A stretch of 64,000 nt of DNA, from positions 51,240 to 115,239 of the forward strand of contig CALRKY020000006.1 of the NCBI GenBank assembly GCA_943368345.1, read 5' to 3'. The notes below the pieces were generated by a model that searched no databases, had not been told where the DNA came from, and was given only the letters and a program-made list of their open reading frames with translations. How positions within the stretch are numbered: position 1 is the first letter of the stretch; each line of letters starts with the position of its first letter. Shown here piece by piece: positions 8,287 through 16,479 of this stretch. This DNA is from JADCGM01 sp943368345 (GTDB lineage Bacteria; Pseudomonadota; Alphaproteobacteria; Sphingomonadales; Sphingomonadaceae). The position numbers and the translations under genes are program-made.

Positions 8287-9356
8287 CGGCCCAGCTGGGC
8301 GATGATTGCGTCACCCATGTCCTGCGTCGTCGCGCTGCCGCCGAGGTCACCGGTGCGCAGTCCAGCCGTGAGCGCGCCACCAACGGCGGCCTCGACGCGG
8401 TCGGCGAGATCGGGTCGTCCAAGTGAGTAACGCAGAGCCATCGCGAGGCTGAGGATGGACGCACAAGGGTTGGCAATGCCGCGTCCGGCGATATCCGGTG
8501 CCGAACCGTGGATCGGTTCGTAGAGACCCGGCTTACCAGCCTCCCCCAGCGCCGCCGATGGCAACATGCCGAGCGACCCGGTCAGCATCCCGGCCTCGTC
8601 GCTCAGGATATCACCGAACAGATTGTCGGTGACGATCACATCAAACTGTTTGGGGGCTTTCACCAACTGCATCGCCATGTTGTCGGCCAGCATATGACTG
8701 AGCTCGATATGCGGATATTCGGCATCGCGCAGGCGCTGCACTTCCTCCCGCCACAGCAGTCCGGACTCCATCACGTTGGATTTTTCCGCCGAACACACTC
8801 GCCCGGTCCGCTGTTTGGCGAGGTCAAACGCCACGCGGGCAACCCGGCGGATTTCGGTGCTGGTATAGACCTGTGTGTTGACGCCGCGCCGCTCCCCGCC
8901 GCCCAAATCCTCGATACCGCGCGGTTCCCCGAAATAGACGCCGCCGGTCAATTCCCGGACAAACAAGATATCCAAGCCTTCGACCAGGTCGCGTTTCAGG
9001 CTGGACGCATCGGCGAGGGCTGGAAAGCAGATCGCCGGGCGGAGGTTGGCAAAGACCTCCATACCGGCGCGCAGGGCTAGCAGCCCCGCCTCAGGGCGTT
9101 TGTCATAGCTTTGCGTCGCCCATTGCGGCCCGCCGACCGCCCCCATCAGCACGGCATCCGCTGCCTTGGCACGCGCCAGCGTTTGTGGTTCCAGCGGTAC
9201 ACCGGTCGCGTCAATCGCTGCCCCGCCAAACAGCGAGTCCTCCATCACCACGTCCAGCGCCGCGTTGGCGTTCGCCCAATCAACCACCCGTCGCGCCTGC
9301 ACCGTCACCTCAGGGCCGATCCCGTCTCCGGGGAGAAGGAGGAGTGTTTTGGTCAT
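8283..9356 (-). CDS. leuB: 3-isopropylmalate dehydrogenase
   Basis: A 357-residue NAD-dependent oxidative decarboxylase converting 3-isopropylmalate to 4-methyl-2-oxopentanoate, third step of leucine synthesis. The start is LLLLPGDGIGPEV. The substrate and metal region VTDNLFGDILSDEAGML lies near 243 and the NAD-binding motif EPIHGSAPDIAG near 286. It overlaps the upstream metallophosphoesterase stop by ATGA and the downstream DUF502 start by four bases. All key family blocks are intact. Confidence 0.97.
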   Translation of the reverse strand: MTKTLLLLPGDGIGPEVTVQARRVVDWANANAALDVVMEDSLFGGAAIDATGVPLEPQTLARAKAADAVLMGAVGGPQWATQSYDKRPEAGLLALRAGMEVFANLRPAICFPALADASSLKRDLVEGLDILFVRELTGGVYFGEPRGIEDLGGGERRGVNTQVYTSTEIRRVARVAFDLAKQRTGRVCSAEKSNVMESGLLWREEVQRLRDAEYPHIELSHMLADNMAMQLVKAPKQFDVIVTDNLFGDILSDEAGMLTGSLGMLPSAALGEAGKPGLYEPIHGSAPDIAGRGIANPCASILSLAMALRYSLGRPDLADRVEAAVGGALTAGLRTGDLGGSATTQDMGDAIIAQLGR

Positions 9357-10186
9357 ATGCCCTTGCCTTCGGGAACCAGAGTGAGAAGCCAGATGTCAGG
9401 CACCGCGCCAAGGCGCAACGGTAAGATGCTCGTTCCCAGTCCAGCACCGACGATAATATGTCTCTTTGACTCGATGATGTGCCCGCACCCGTACCGCGCA
9501 CCCGTAGTAGTGGCATAGGATAGGGCGCCGATAATCGGCAGGACGATCTGCCCACAGTGCGTGTGCCCAGCGATAAGAATGCGAGCGCTATCAGGCAAGA
9601 GCGGAACCACATCCGGGCTGTGGCTTATAGTCAGGACGGGTTGTCTTCCTATACCAGCGAACGCCAGCGGAATATTGGCGCGGCGCACATAAATATCGTC
9701 GATGCCGACAATCGCAATTTGCTCACGCCGGACATGGGCATTTTCGAGCACAGTGACGCCATTCGTGCGAACTGCGGCAGCAAATCTTGGATCACCGCGC
9801 CAATAGTCGTGGTTCCCCATAACCGCGACCGTACCAAGCCGTGCGCGGAGCCCACGGAGTGGCGCAGTGGCACTTGCAGCATCGAATCTGCGACTCGCCA
9901 TCATCTTGTCGCTGACAAAATCGCCGGTGATCAGCACTAGGTCAGGGCGAAGCGCGTTGACCTGTTTCACTATGTGCGCCAACCGCTCGGGTGGCATATC
10001 GGGACCAGCAACATGGATATCCGAAATGGCCGCGACCACGATAGGCGCGGAGCCTGCAGCTAGCCCGGCTAAAGGCAAGGTAGCTCGCCGCACTACCGGA
10101 TCTGCAATCGCAACATGGTACATATAGGCAATTGCAAGCAGGCCCAGTGCTATGACCGCCGCCAGGAGCCGGACGGATCGAGTCAC
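9353..10186 (-). CDS. Membrane-anchored metallophosphoesterase
   Basis: A 277-residue calcineurin-like phosphoesterase with an N-terminal signal anchor (residues 5-25). The dinuclear-metal motifs are present in order: SDIHV (about 55), TGDFV (about 86), MGNHDYW (about 122), SHSPD (about 193) and AGHTHCGQI (about 208). It resembles the YaeI/YkuE group of membrane phosphoesterases acting on lipid-linked or periplasmic substrates; the substrate is unknown. It sits between leuD and leuB, overlapping leuB, and appears somewhat lower in GC than the leu genes, suggesting insertion into the operon. Confidence 0.88.
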   Translation of the reverse strand: MTRSVRLLAAVIALGLLAIAYMYHVAIADPVVRRATLPLAGLAAGSAPIVVAAISDIHVAGPDMPPERLAHIVKQVNALRPDLVLITGDFVSDKMMASRRFDAASATAPLRGLRARLGTVAVMGNHDYWRGDPRFAAAVRTNGVTVLENAHVRREQIAIVGIDDIYVRRANIPLAFAGIGRQPVLTISHSPDVVPLLPDSARILIAGHTHCGQIVLPIIGALSYATTTGARYGCGHIIESKRHIIVGAGLGTSILPLRLGAVPDIWLLTLVPEGKGI

Positions 10187-10201
10187 GATAGCGGCATTTT
10201 G

Positions 10202-10810
10202 CTATGCCGCCCGCTTTGCAGCACCGGCGATCCACGGTTTTGAGTTGGCCAGATTCGTCTCAAAGGTTGATATATCGTCATCCATGGCCTCGGTCAGAGC
10301 AATTTCGTCGGCACCGCTCAGCAGGCATTCCTTGCGGAATGGGTCGATGGCGAAGCTGAACCGGTCCTGGAACGGGGTTGTGACCACCTGATTTTCCAGA
10401 TCGACGGTGATCTCATGCTCCGCAGCGATTTCCATCAGGCGGTCGATTTGTGCCTGCGGCAGCGCCACCAGCAACATTCCGTTTTTGAACGCGTTGCCGG
10501 CAAAGATATCGGCAAAGCTCGCCGCGATGACCGTCCGGTATCCCATATCGGCAAGGGCCCATGGCGCATGCTCCCGGCTTGATCCGCAGCCAAAATTGTC
10601 GCCGGCGATCAGGATCGGCGCACCGCTGTTACGGGGCGTGTCAAAGATGTTGTCCGGATCCTCGCGCAGCGAAGAGAATGCCGCTTTGCCAAGGCCAGAT
10701 CGTGCCACAGTTTTCAGGAACCGTGACGGAACAATCACGTCCGTATCGATATTGGCAGCGCCGAATGGGACGGCGATGCCGGTCAATTCAACAAATGGTG
10801 GCATGTTCAA
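10202..10810 (-). CDS. leuD: 3-isopropylmalate dehydratase small subunit
   Basis: A 202-residue small (swivel-domain) subunit that pairs with LeuC to isomerise 2-isopropylmalate to 3-isopropylmalate. The start MNMPPFVELTGIAVPFGAANIDTD and the motifs DVIVPSRFLKT, GDNFGCGSSREHAPWAL and the SFADIFAGNAFKNGML block are all typical. Length is normal for bacterial LeuD. It is separated from leuC by a small lipoprotein gene and followed by the phosphoesterase gene. Confidence 0.97.
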   Translation of the reverse strand: MNMPPFVELTGIAVPFGAANIDTDVIVPSRFLKTVARSGLGKAAFSSLREDPDNIFDTPRNSGAPILIAGDNFGCGSSREHAPWALADMGYRTVIAASFADIFAGNAFKNGMLLVALPQAQIDRLMEIAAEHEITVDLENQVVTTPFQDRFSFAIDPFRKECLLSGADEIALTEAMDDDISTFETNLANSKPWIAGAAKRAA

Positions 10811-10834
10811 TGCCTTCTTGTCGGTCCAGCCGCG

Positions 10835-11227
10835 TCATTTTGCCATTCCTTCGTCCTTCATGTCCTCGATCTTTGCCTTCATCTGCTTTTTCAGCTTGAA
10901 CACACTGTCGACGGCGGCGTTGGTGATGTTGCGGCGACGGGTGTCGGCCTCGGCGATGACGTCGCCGGCGGTTTTGCCGTTCAGTTCAGCCCGGAGCTTG
11001 GCCTGCATTTCCGCCCGCGAATCGGACTGGGCGAAGGCGGACGTTGCGATCATCACCAGCGAGGCATCGAACCGCGCCTGTTCGGGTGCCGGAAGCCCCT
11101 CCCGGATTTTGGCAATGCTGGCATCATAGCTTTCTGCCGACGTTCCATCGATCCGGTCCGGCCCCAACGCTCCGCAGGCCGCAAGGGCCAGGGTCAGCGC
11201 GACACCGATGATCCGCAGCCCGATCAC
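10835..11227 (-). CDS. Small lipoprotein inside the leu operon
   Basis: A 130-residue putative lipoprotein. The GTG start at 11227 overlaps the leuC stop (GTGA) and yields a short signal peptide with lipobox LAAC (cysteine at about residue 18). The mature part is helical and charged, with a lysine-rich C-terminus (KLKKQMKAKIEDMKDEG). The frame is open further upstream, but only over leuC. I do not recognise the family. Coupling to leuC argues that it is a real gene. Confidence 0.75.
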   Translation of the reverse strand: MIGLRIIGVALTLALAACGALGPDRIDGTSAESYDASIAKIREGLPAPEQARFDASLVMIATSAFAQSDSRAEMQAKLRAELNGKTAGDVIAEADTRRRNITNAAVDSVFKLKKQMKAKIEDMKDEGMAK

Positions 11228-12636
11228 CGCATCAACGTCCGCACGTCGGTCAGATGGCCCGTTACCGCGGCGGCGGCGGCCATTGCCGGTGACAGCAGAT
11301 GGGTCCGCGCCCCCGGACCCTGTCGACCGACAAAATTGCGGTTGGACGTGGAGGCGCAACGCTCCCCGGATGGCACCTTGTCCGGGTTCATGCCGAGGCA
11401 CATCGAACAGCCCGGTTCGCGCCAGTCAAAGCCCGCTTCGATGAAAATCCGGTCCAGCCCTTCCGCTTCCGCTTGCCGTTTCACCAGACCCGACCCCGGA
11501 ACGACCAACGCCTGACGGACGTTGGCGGCAACGCGCCGCCCCTTGGCAACGGCGGCGGCAGCCCGAAGGTCCTCGATCCGGCTGTTGGTGCAGCTGCCAA
11601 TGAAGATATTCTCAACCGCGATGCCGTCGAGCGCAGTCCCCGCCGCCAAGCCCATATAGTCGAGGGACCGGGCGGCGGCCGCCTGCTTCGACGGGTCAGC
11701 AAAGCTGTCTGGCGCTGGGATGACACCGGTGATCGGAACCACATCCTCAGGGCTTGTCCCCCAGGTTACCAGCGGCGCGATGGCCGATCCGTCGATCTCA
11801 ACCACCCGGTCATAGACGGCACCCGGGTCGGTTGGCAGCGACCGCCAATAGGCCTCTGCCGCGTCCCAGTCCGCGCCCTGCGGCGCGCGCGGGCGCGCCT
11901 TCACATAGGCAAATGTTGCGTCATCGGGCGCGATGAGCCCGGCGCGAGCCCCTGCCTCGATGGCCATGTTGCAGAGCGTCATCCGGCCTTCCATCGACAA
12001 CGCGCGCACCACGTCGCCGGTGAATTCGATGACATGGCCGGTCCCGCCGGCCGTGCCGATCTGCCCAATGACTGCCAGCGCAACATCCTTGGCCGTCACT
12101 GAAAAACCGAGCGCGCCGGTGACACGCACCTCCATCGATTTCGACTTGCGCAGCAACAGCGTCTGGGTGGCGAACACATGCTCGATTTCCGAGGTGCCGA
12201 TGCCGAATGCCAGCGCCCCGAACGCACCGTGCGTTGCGGTATGGCTGTCCCCGCACACCATGGTCACACCGGGCAGCGTGAACCCCTGCTCCGGGCCGAT
12301 GACATGGACGATGCCTTGTTCGGGCGCGTTGATGCCTATCATCTCAATGCCGAATTCGGCGCAATTGCTTTCGAGCAACTGAAGCTGCAACGCGCTCTCC
12401 GGGTCGGCAATCGGGGCAAACCGGTTATTGGTCGGCACATTGTGATCGGGCACTGCCAGCGTCAGGTCAGGCCGCCGGACTTGCCGCCCCGCGACGCGCA
12501 ATCCTTCAAACGCCTGCGGAGTTGTTACTTCATGGATCAAATGCCGGTCGATCCAGATCAGCGCCGTCCCATCCGCACGGCTCGCGACGACATGATCGTC
12601 CCAGATTTTCTCATACAAGGTGCGGGCAGTTGGCAT
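11224..12636 (-). CDS. leuC: 3-isopropylmalate dehydratase large subunit
   Basis: A 470-residue aconitase-family enzyme, partner of LeuD. The start MPTARTLYEKIWDDHVV is the standard LeuC beginning, so the ATG at 12636 is chosen over the longer open frame. The 4Fe-4S cluster cysteines are in GSCTNSRIED and EPGCSMCLGMN. The motifs VCGDSHTATHGAFGALAFGIGTSE and RNFVGRQGPGARTHL are also present. It is the first gene of the minus-strand leu operon; its promoter should lie in 12637-12775, shared with the divergent toxin-antitoxin genes. Confidence 0.97.
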   Translation of the reverse strand: MPTARTLYEKIWDDHVVASRADGTALIWIDRHLIHEVTTPQAFEGLRVAGRQVRRPDLTLAVPDHNVPTNNRFAPIADPESALQLQLLESNCAEFGIEMIGINAPEQGIVHVIGPEQGFTLPGVTMVCGDSHTATHGAFGALAFGIGTSEIEHVFATQTLLLRKSKSMEVRVTGALGFSVTAKDVALAVIGQIGTAGGTGHVIEFTGDVVRALSMEGRMTLCNMAIEAGARAGLIAPDDATFAYVKARPRAPQGADWDAAEAYWRSLPTDPGAVYDRVVEIDGSAIAPLVTWGTSPEDVVPITGVIPAPDSFADPSKQAAAARSLDYMGLAAGTALDGIAVENIFIGSCTNSRIEDLRAAAAVAKGRRVAANVRQALVVPGSGLVKRQAEAEGLDRIFIEAGFDWREPGCSMCLGMNPDKVPSGERCASTSNRNFVGRQGPGARTHLLSPAMAAAAAVTGHLTDVRTLMR

Positions 12637-12745
12637 GGGCGCGGTTTGGCTTGAGAAACCGAACGGGTCAAGGAGCCTGACGCCTGTCATTCCGGGCACA
12701 GCGTGAATGACCGCTGGGTGACCAATACCCTGTGAGCGCTGGACG

Positions 12746-12765
12746 GTAAGGTAATTATGCCTTAC
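12746..12765. promoter_or_regulatory. Inverted repeat, candidate AbrB/PIN operator
   Basis: GTAAGG and CCTTAC flank eight bases, forming a hyphenated palindrome that ends ten bases before the antitoxin ATG at 12776. Toxin-antitoxin operons of the VapBC type are commonly autoregulated through such a site, so this is a reasonable operator. The site lies in the divergent region shared with leuC. Confidence 0.4.
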
Positions 12766-12775
12766 AAACTCCTTC

Positions 12776-13042
12776 ATGACTCGGCCCATGCCTGCCAACC
12801 TGACATTGACTGCAAAGGGGCAGGTGACGTTGCGGCGCGACCTTCTGGCACATCTTGGCGCACAGGCTGGGGATCGACTTGAGGTGGAGGCCCTGCCGGG
12901 TGGTCGGATCGAAATGCGGGCACGGCAACGCACCGGCAAACTGGCTGACATGTTTGGCTGCTTCGGTCAGGCCGATGCTCCGCGCTTGACCATTGCGGAA
13001 ATCGAAGACGCCATCCGCGCAGGATGGGCGGATAAGGGGTGA
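12776..13042 (+). CDS. AbrB/SpoVT-type antitoxin
   Basis: An 88-residue swapped-hairpin AbrB-like DNA-binding protein: LTLTAKGQVTLRRDLLAHLGAQAGD covers the beta-hairpin fold, followed by LEVEALPGGRIEMRA. The C-terminal tail (about 50-88) would wrap the toxin. The start could be the ATG at 12776 or at 12788; neither has a strong ribosome site. It overlaps the PIN gene by four bases. Role: neutralises the toxin and represses the operon (inferred from family and context). Confidence 0.85.
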   Translation: MTRPMPANLTLTAKGQVTLRRDLLAHLGAQAGDRLEVEALPGGRIEMRARQRTGKLADMFGCFGQADAPRLTIAEIEDAIRAGWADKG

Positions 13043-13440
13043 GGATTGCACCCGATACCAATGTCCTCGTTCGGCTGTTGATGAATGACGACCCAGCGCA
13101 AGCGCGGGCCGCATATGCCGAAATTGCCCGCGCTGACCTGATCGCAATCCCGCTCCCGACTTTGTGCGAACTCGATTGGGTACTGCGCCGGTCCTATCGA
13201 CGCGATGCCGCCGCAGTGGCGAATATGATAAGGGCGCTGATCGGCAAGGAAGATGTGGTCTGTGATCGACCGGCGGTTGAGGCCGGGTTGACCTTTCTCG
13301 AGCGAGGAGGAGATTTCACTGACGGGGTCATTGCCTACGAAGGTGAACGACTTGGTGCGGACGTATTTGTTTCCTTCGACCACAACGCCGTCGCTCTGAG
13401 CCTTTCCCTGGGGAAATCAGCCAGAAATCCCGCAGCCTAG
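13039..13440 (+). CDS. PIN-domain toxin (VapC family)
   Basis: A 133-residue PIN-domain ribonuclease with the acidic residues expected: PDTNVLVRLL (D6), CELDWVL (E44), GGDFTDGVIA (about D94) and SFDHNA (about D114). It starts at GTG 13039 inside the antitoxin stop region, the usual VapBC coupling. VapC toxins cleave tRNA or rRNA; the specific target cannot be read from sequence. It lies convergent to purB with a three-base gap. Confidence 0.9.
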   Translation: MRIAPDTNVLVRLLMNDDPAQARAAYAEIARADLIAIPLPTLCELDWVLRRSYRRDAAAVANMIRALIGKEDVVCDRPAVEAGLTFLERGGDFTDGVIAYEGERLGADVFVSFDHNAVALSLSLGKSARNPAA

Positions 13441-13443
13441 AGA

Positions 13444-14742
13444 CTACGCTCCGCCAAATACCCGGTCGAAGATCGTGTCGACGTGGCGGAAGTGGTAGCC
13501 GAGGTCGAAAAGGGATTCGAGGTCGGCGTCGGGCAGCGTCACGTCCGGATCGGCTTTGAGGAGGGCGAGCAGGGACAAGGTCCCGTCCGATTCCCACACC
13601 TTCATCGCGCTGCGCTGGACGAGGCGATAGCTATCTTCGCGGCTGATCCCGGCTTGCGTCAGCGCCAACAACACCCGCTGCGAATGGACGAGGCCGCCCA
13701 TGCGGTCGAGATTCTTCTGCATCCGCTCCGGATAGATGACCAGCTTGTCCATCACTCCGGTCAGGCGGGCGAGTGCGAAATCGAGGGTGACGGTGGCGTC
13801 CGGACCAATCATGCGCTCCACCGAGGAATGGCTGATGTCGCGTTCATGCCACAGCGCGACATTCTCCAGCGCCGGGGTGACATAGCCCCTGACCAGCCGG
13901 GCCAGTCCGGTCAGATTCTCGGTCAGGACCGGGTTGCGCTTGTGCGGCATCGCCGAAGACCCCTTTTGGCCGGGGGAGAAATATTCCTCCGCCTCCAGGA
14001 CTTCGGTGCGCTGCAAATGCCGGATTTCGGTGGCCAGCCGCTCGACTGAGGAGGCGATAACGCCAAGGGTTGCGAAATACATCGCGTGGCGGTCACGCGG
14101 GATGACCTGCGTTGAAACCGGCTCGATGGCCAGTCCCATCGCCTTGGCAACATGGGCTTCGACCCGCGGGTCGATGTTGGCGAAGGTGCCGACCGCACCG
14201 GAGATGGCGCAGGTGGCAACTTCCGCGCGCGCCGCCACCAGCCGCGCCCGGCTGCGCTCAAACTCGACATAGGCCTGCGCCAGCTTCAACCCGAAGGTCG
14301 TCGGTTCGGCGTGGATGCCGTGGCTGCGGCCAATCGTGGGTGTGAACTTATGCTCGAGGGCGCGGCGCTTGAGCACGACCAGCAGCGCATCGATGTCGGC
14401 GATCATCAGGTCGGCGGCGCGGACCAATTGCACGTTGAGGCAGGTGTCGAGCACATCCGACGAGGTCATCCCCTGATGCACGAACCGCGCCTCCGGCCCG
14501 ACATGTTCGGCAAGGCTGGTCAGAAAGGCGATGACATCATGTTTGACCTCGCGTTCGACTTCATCGATGCGCGCAATATCAAAGCCACCCTTGGCCCAGA
14601 CCGCCTTCGCGGCTTCGGGGGGGACAACACCGAGATCGGCGAGCGCGTCCATCGCATGGGCTTCGATCTCGAACCAAATGCGGAAACGCGCCTCCGGCTC
14701 CCAAATAGCAACCATGTCGGGGCGCGAATAACGCGGGATCAT
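13444..14742 (-). CDS. purB: Adenylosuccinate lyase
   Basis: A 432-residue fumarase/aspartase-superfamily lyase acting twice in purine synthesis (SAICAR to AICAR, and adenylosuccinate to AMP). Typical start MIPRYSRPDMVAIWEPEARF, TSSDVLDTCLN near 95, GRSHGIHAEPTTFG near 140 and the signature GSSAMPHKRNP near 262. Length and motifs are complete. Confidence 0.97.
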   Translation of the reverse strand: MIPRYSRPDMVAIWEPEARFRIWFEIEAHAMDALADLGVVPPEAAKAVWAKGGFDIARIDEVEREVKHDVIAFLTSLAEHVGPEARFVHQGMTSSDVLDTCLNVQLVRAADLMIADIDALLVVLKRRALEHKFTPTIGRSHGIHAEPTTFGLKLAQAYVEFERSRARLVAARAEVATCAISGAVGTFANIDPRVEAHVAKAMGLAIEPVSTQVIPRDRHAMYFATLGVIASSVERLATEIRHLQRTEVLEAEEYFSPGQKGSSAMPHKRNPVLTENLTGLARLVRGYVTPALENVALWHERDISHSSVERMIGPDATVTLDFALARLTGVMDKLVIYPERMQKNLDRMGGLVHSQRVLLALTQAGISREDSYRLVQRSAMKVWESDGTLSLLALLKADPDVTLPDADLESLFDLGYHFRHVDTIFDRVFGGA

Positions 14743-14796
14743 GCCGGTCTCCTGTTGATGCGGCGCGGGTAGCAGACCAGGTCGCGGCTGTCCCGG

Positions 14797-15330
14797 CTAA
14801 ATGCGCTTCGACGATGCAATGGCCAGACGGCAGACCGCGCCAATGACGGCACTCAATATCGGGTAGGCCGGGGCCTCCTCGGCCCCATGCGCCAGCGCGG
14901 TCGCCTTATGCTCCAGCTCGTCGGCGCGGAAGTCGGCGATATGGCCGCTCAGTTCCGGGTCAGCTTCCGCCAAGGTCGCCAGTTGCTCCCCATAATGCCG
15001 GTCAATTTCGGTCTCGACAGCGACCGTGCAGGCCATGGCGGCCTTTGGTCCCATCAGCGCGGTGGCAGCGCCCAGCGCAAATCCCGCGACATGCCAGACG
15101 GGCTGTAACAGGGTCGGGCGGACCTGCCGGTCGGCGATCATCCGGTCAAAGGTGGCAAGATGCCGGGCCTCACCCTCCTGCATCCGCGCGATTTCCCGCG
15201 CAGCCGGGTGCCTGTTACCGAGCACGGCCAGCTGTCCGGCATAGATGCGCATCGCCCCATATTCACCGGCCTGATCGACGCGCAGCATCGCGGCGGCGTT
15301 AACGGCTCGGTCTCCGGGCAGCCGCGTCAT
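14797..15330 (-). CDS. coq7: Demethoxyubiquinone hydroxylase (Coq7 family)
   Basis: A 177-residue di-iron carboxylate protein that hydroxylates 2-polyprenyl-3-methyl-6-methoxy-benzoquinone in ubiquinone synthesis. Iron-ligand motifs: AGEYGAMRIY (E23), EGEARHLATF (E53, H56), AVETEIDRHY (106-108) and ADELEHKATA (E138, H141). The start MTRLPGDRAV at 15330 overlaps the dsbB stop by ATGA. The longer frame upstream lies over dsbB and is not used. Confidence 0.95.
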   Translation of the reverse strand: MTRLPGDRAVNAAAMLRVDQAGEYGAMRIYAGQLAVLGNRHPAAREIARMQEGEARHLATFDRMIADRQVRPTLLQPVWHVAGFALGAATALMGPKAAMACTVAVETEIDRHYGEQLATLAEADPELSGHIADFRADELEHKATALAHGAEEAPAYPILSAVIGAVCRLAIASSKRI

Positions 15331-15809
15331 CGCCGCAGCACCCGCCACAGAACCACCACGCCGGACAGACCCGACAGGAGGGCATTCCAGGCGGCCATCG
15401 ACAGGCCGAACAGCGACCAGGGGATCGAATCGCAGCGAGCCAGCGGTTGCGCCATCACGCTTTTCAGGAAATCGCCGGGTGTCGTGCCGAAATCGCCAGT
15501 GGTGGCGCAGCGGGTCAGCCCCTGCCACCAATGTTGCTCCACCCCGGCATGGAATACCCCGATACCGCCGCTGGTCAGGATCGCAAGTCCGGCCAACCCC
15601 AGCAACGCCGACCGGATGGTCAGGTTCCGCACGCCAAATGCCAGCAGGGCAAGTCCAATTGCCACCATATGCGGCCACCGCTGCCAATGGCACATCTCGC
15701 AGGGCGCAAGGCCGCCGAAATACTGAAACCACAACGCACCGCCAAGCAGTGCCGACGGTGCGACAAGGGCCAGCAGATTGGTCAGGGACAAGTGTCGGGC
15801 AGCGGTCAT
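15327..15809 (-). CDS. dsbB: DsbB-type disulfide bond formation protein
   Basis: A 160-residue four-helix inner-membrane protein that re-oxidises a DsbA-like thiol oxidase using quinone. The first redox pair is CEMC (C37, C40) and the second pair is C101 and C126, in the periplasmic loops expected for DsbB. The start at 15809 (MTAARHLSLTNLLAL) is chosen because it begins just before the first membrane helix. It overlaps coq7, a fitting neighbour since both depend on ubiquinone. Confidence 0.92.
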   Translation of the reverse strand: MTAARHLSLTNLLALVAPSALLGGALWFQYFGGLAPCEMCHWQRWPHMVAIGLALLAFGVRNLTIRSALLGLAGLAILTSGGIGVFHAGVEQHWWQGLTRCATTGDFGTTPGDFLKSVMAQPLARCDSIPWSLFGLSMAAWNALLSGLSGVVVLWRVLRR

Positions 15810-15855
15810 GGACGCGGCTCTACCATGCCGGGGCGACAGGGCAAACCGTTCGCGC

Positions 15856-16347
15856 TCAGTTGATCGATTCGGTCGGGTACACGCCCCACAGCTGGTTGCG
15901 CAGGATATAGCCGCTGCGCCCGTCAACCCGGATCTGGCACCAGGCGCGTTCGCAGAGCACGACTTTCGCCACCACGCCGGGTTCGGCCCGCCAGACCGGC
16001 GGTGCGGCGATATCCGGACGGGCGTAAAGGGTGCGAACCGACCGCGTCACATAGGCGGTGCGTTCGCCGGTCAGCAGCCCCTTGTTCATCCAGCCGATTT
16101 CCCCATCCGGATCGCGGACCAACCGCCAGATGCCGAATTCCTTGACGACTTCAACCGGAAGTCCGGCGCGCTGATATAGCCATTTGATCGGGTATTGATC
16201 CCCCGGCCCGGTCCGCATGTTCGCCTCCGACGCCGCAAGCGACACAAACCGCGGGACGGGAAGCCCGGACACCCCCTTCAGCGCATCAGGCATAACGGCC
16301 TGGGCCGGGGCGGCAAGAATGAGGAGCAGGGCGAAAAAACGGCGCAT
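15856..16347 (-). CDS. Secreted SH3-domain protein
   Basis: A 163-residue protein with a signal peptide (MRRFFALLLILAAPAQA) and a bacterial SH3-like region: FVSLAASEANMRTGPG starts the first repeat near 34, and a second degenerate SH3 unit runs from about 100. The family (SH3_4/SH3_3-like) typically binds peptidoglycan or other envelope ligands. The gene is co-oriented with dsbB and coq7, with 46 bases between. Exact ligand unknown. Confidence 0.88.
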   Translation of the reverse strand: MRRFFALLLILAAPAQAVMPDALKGVSGLPVPRFVSLAASEANMRTGPGDQYPIKWLYQRAGLPVEVVKEFGIWRLVRDPDGEIGWMNKGLLTGERTAYVTRSVRTLYARPDIAAPPVWRAEPGVVAKVVLCERAWCQIRVDGRSGYILRNQLWGVYPTESIN

Positions 16348-16479
16348 TGCGGCACCATGAATCAGACGGCGGGGACATGGCAAGAAAATGCTGCGGCCCG
16401 ACTGTCGTCGTCGGATAACAACGGACTGGCCCGCCAACCCGCTTGACCCCGCGCGCTCCCCCGCATAGCCCTGTCGGCC

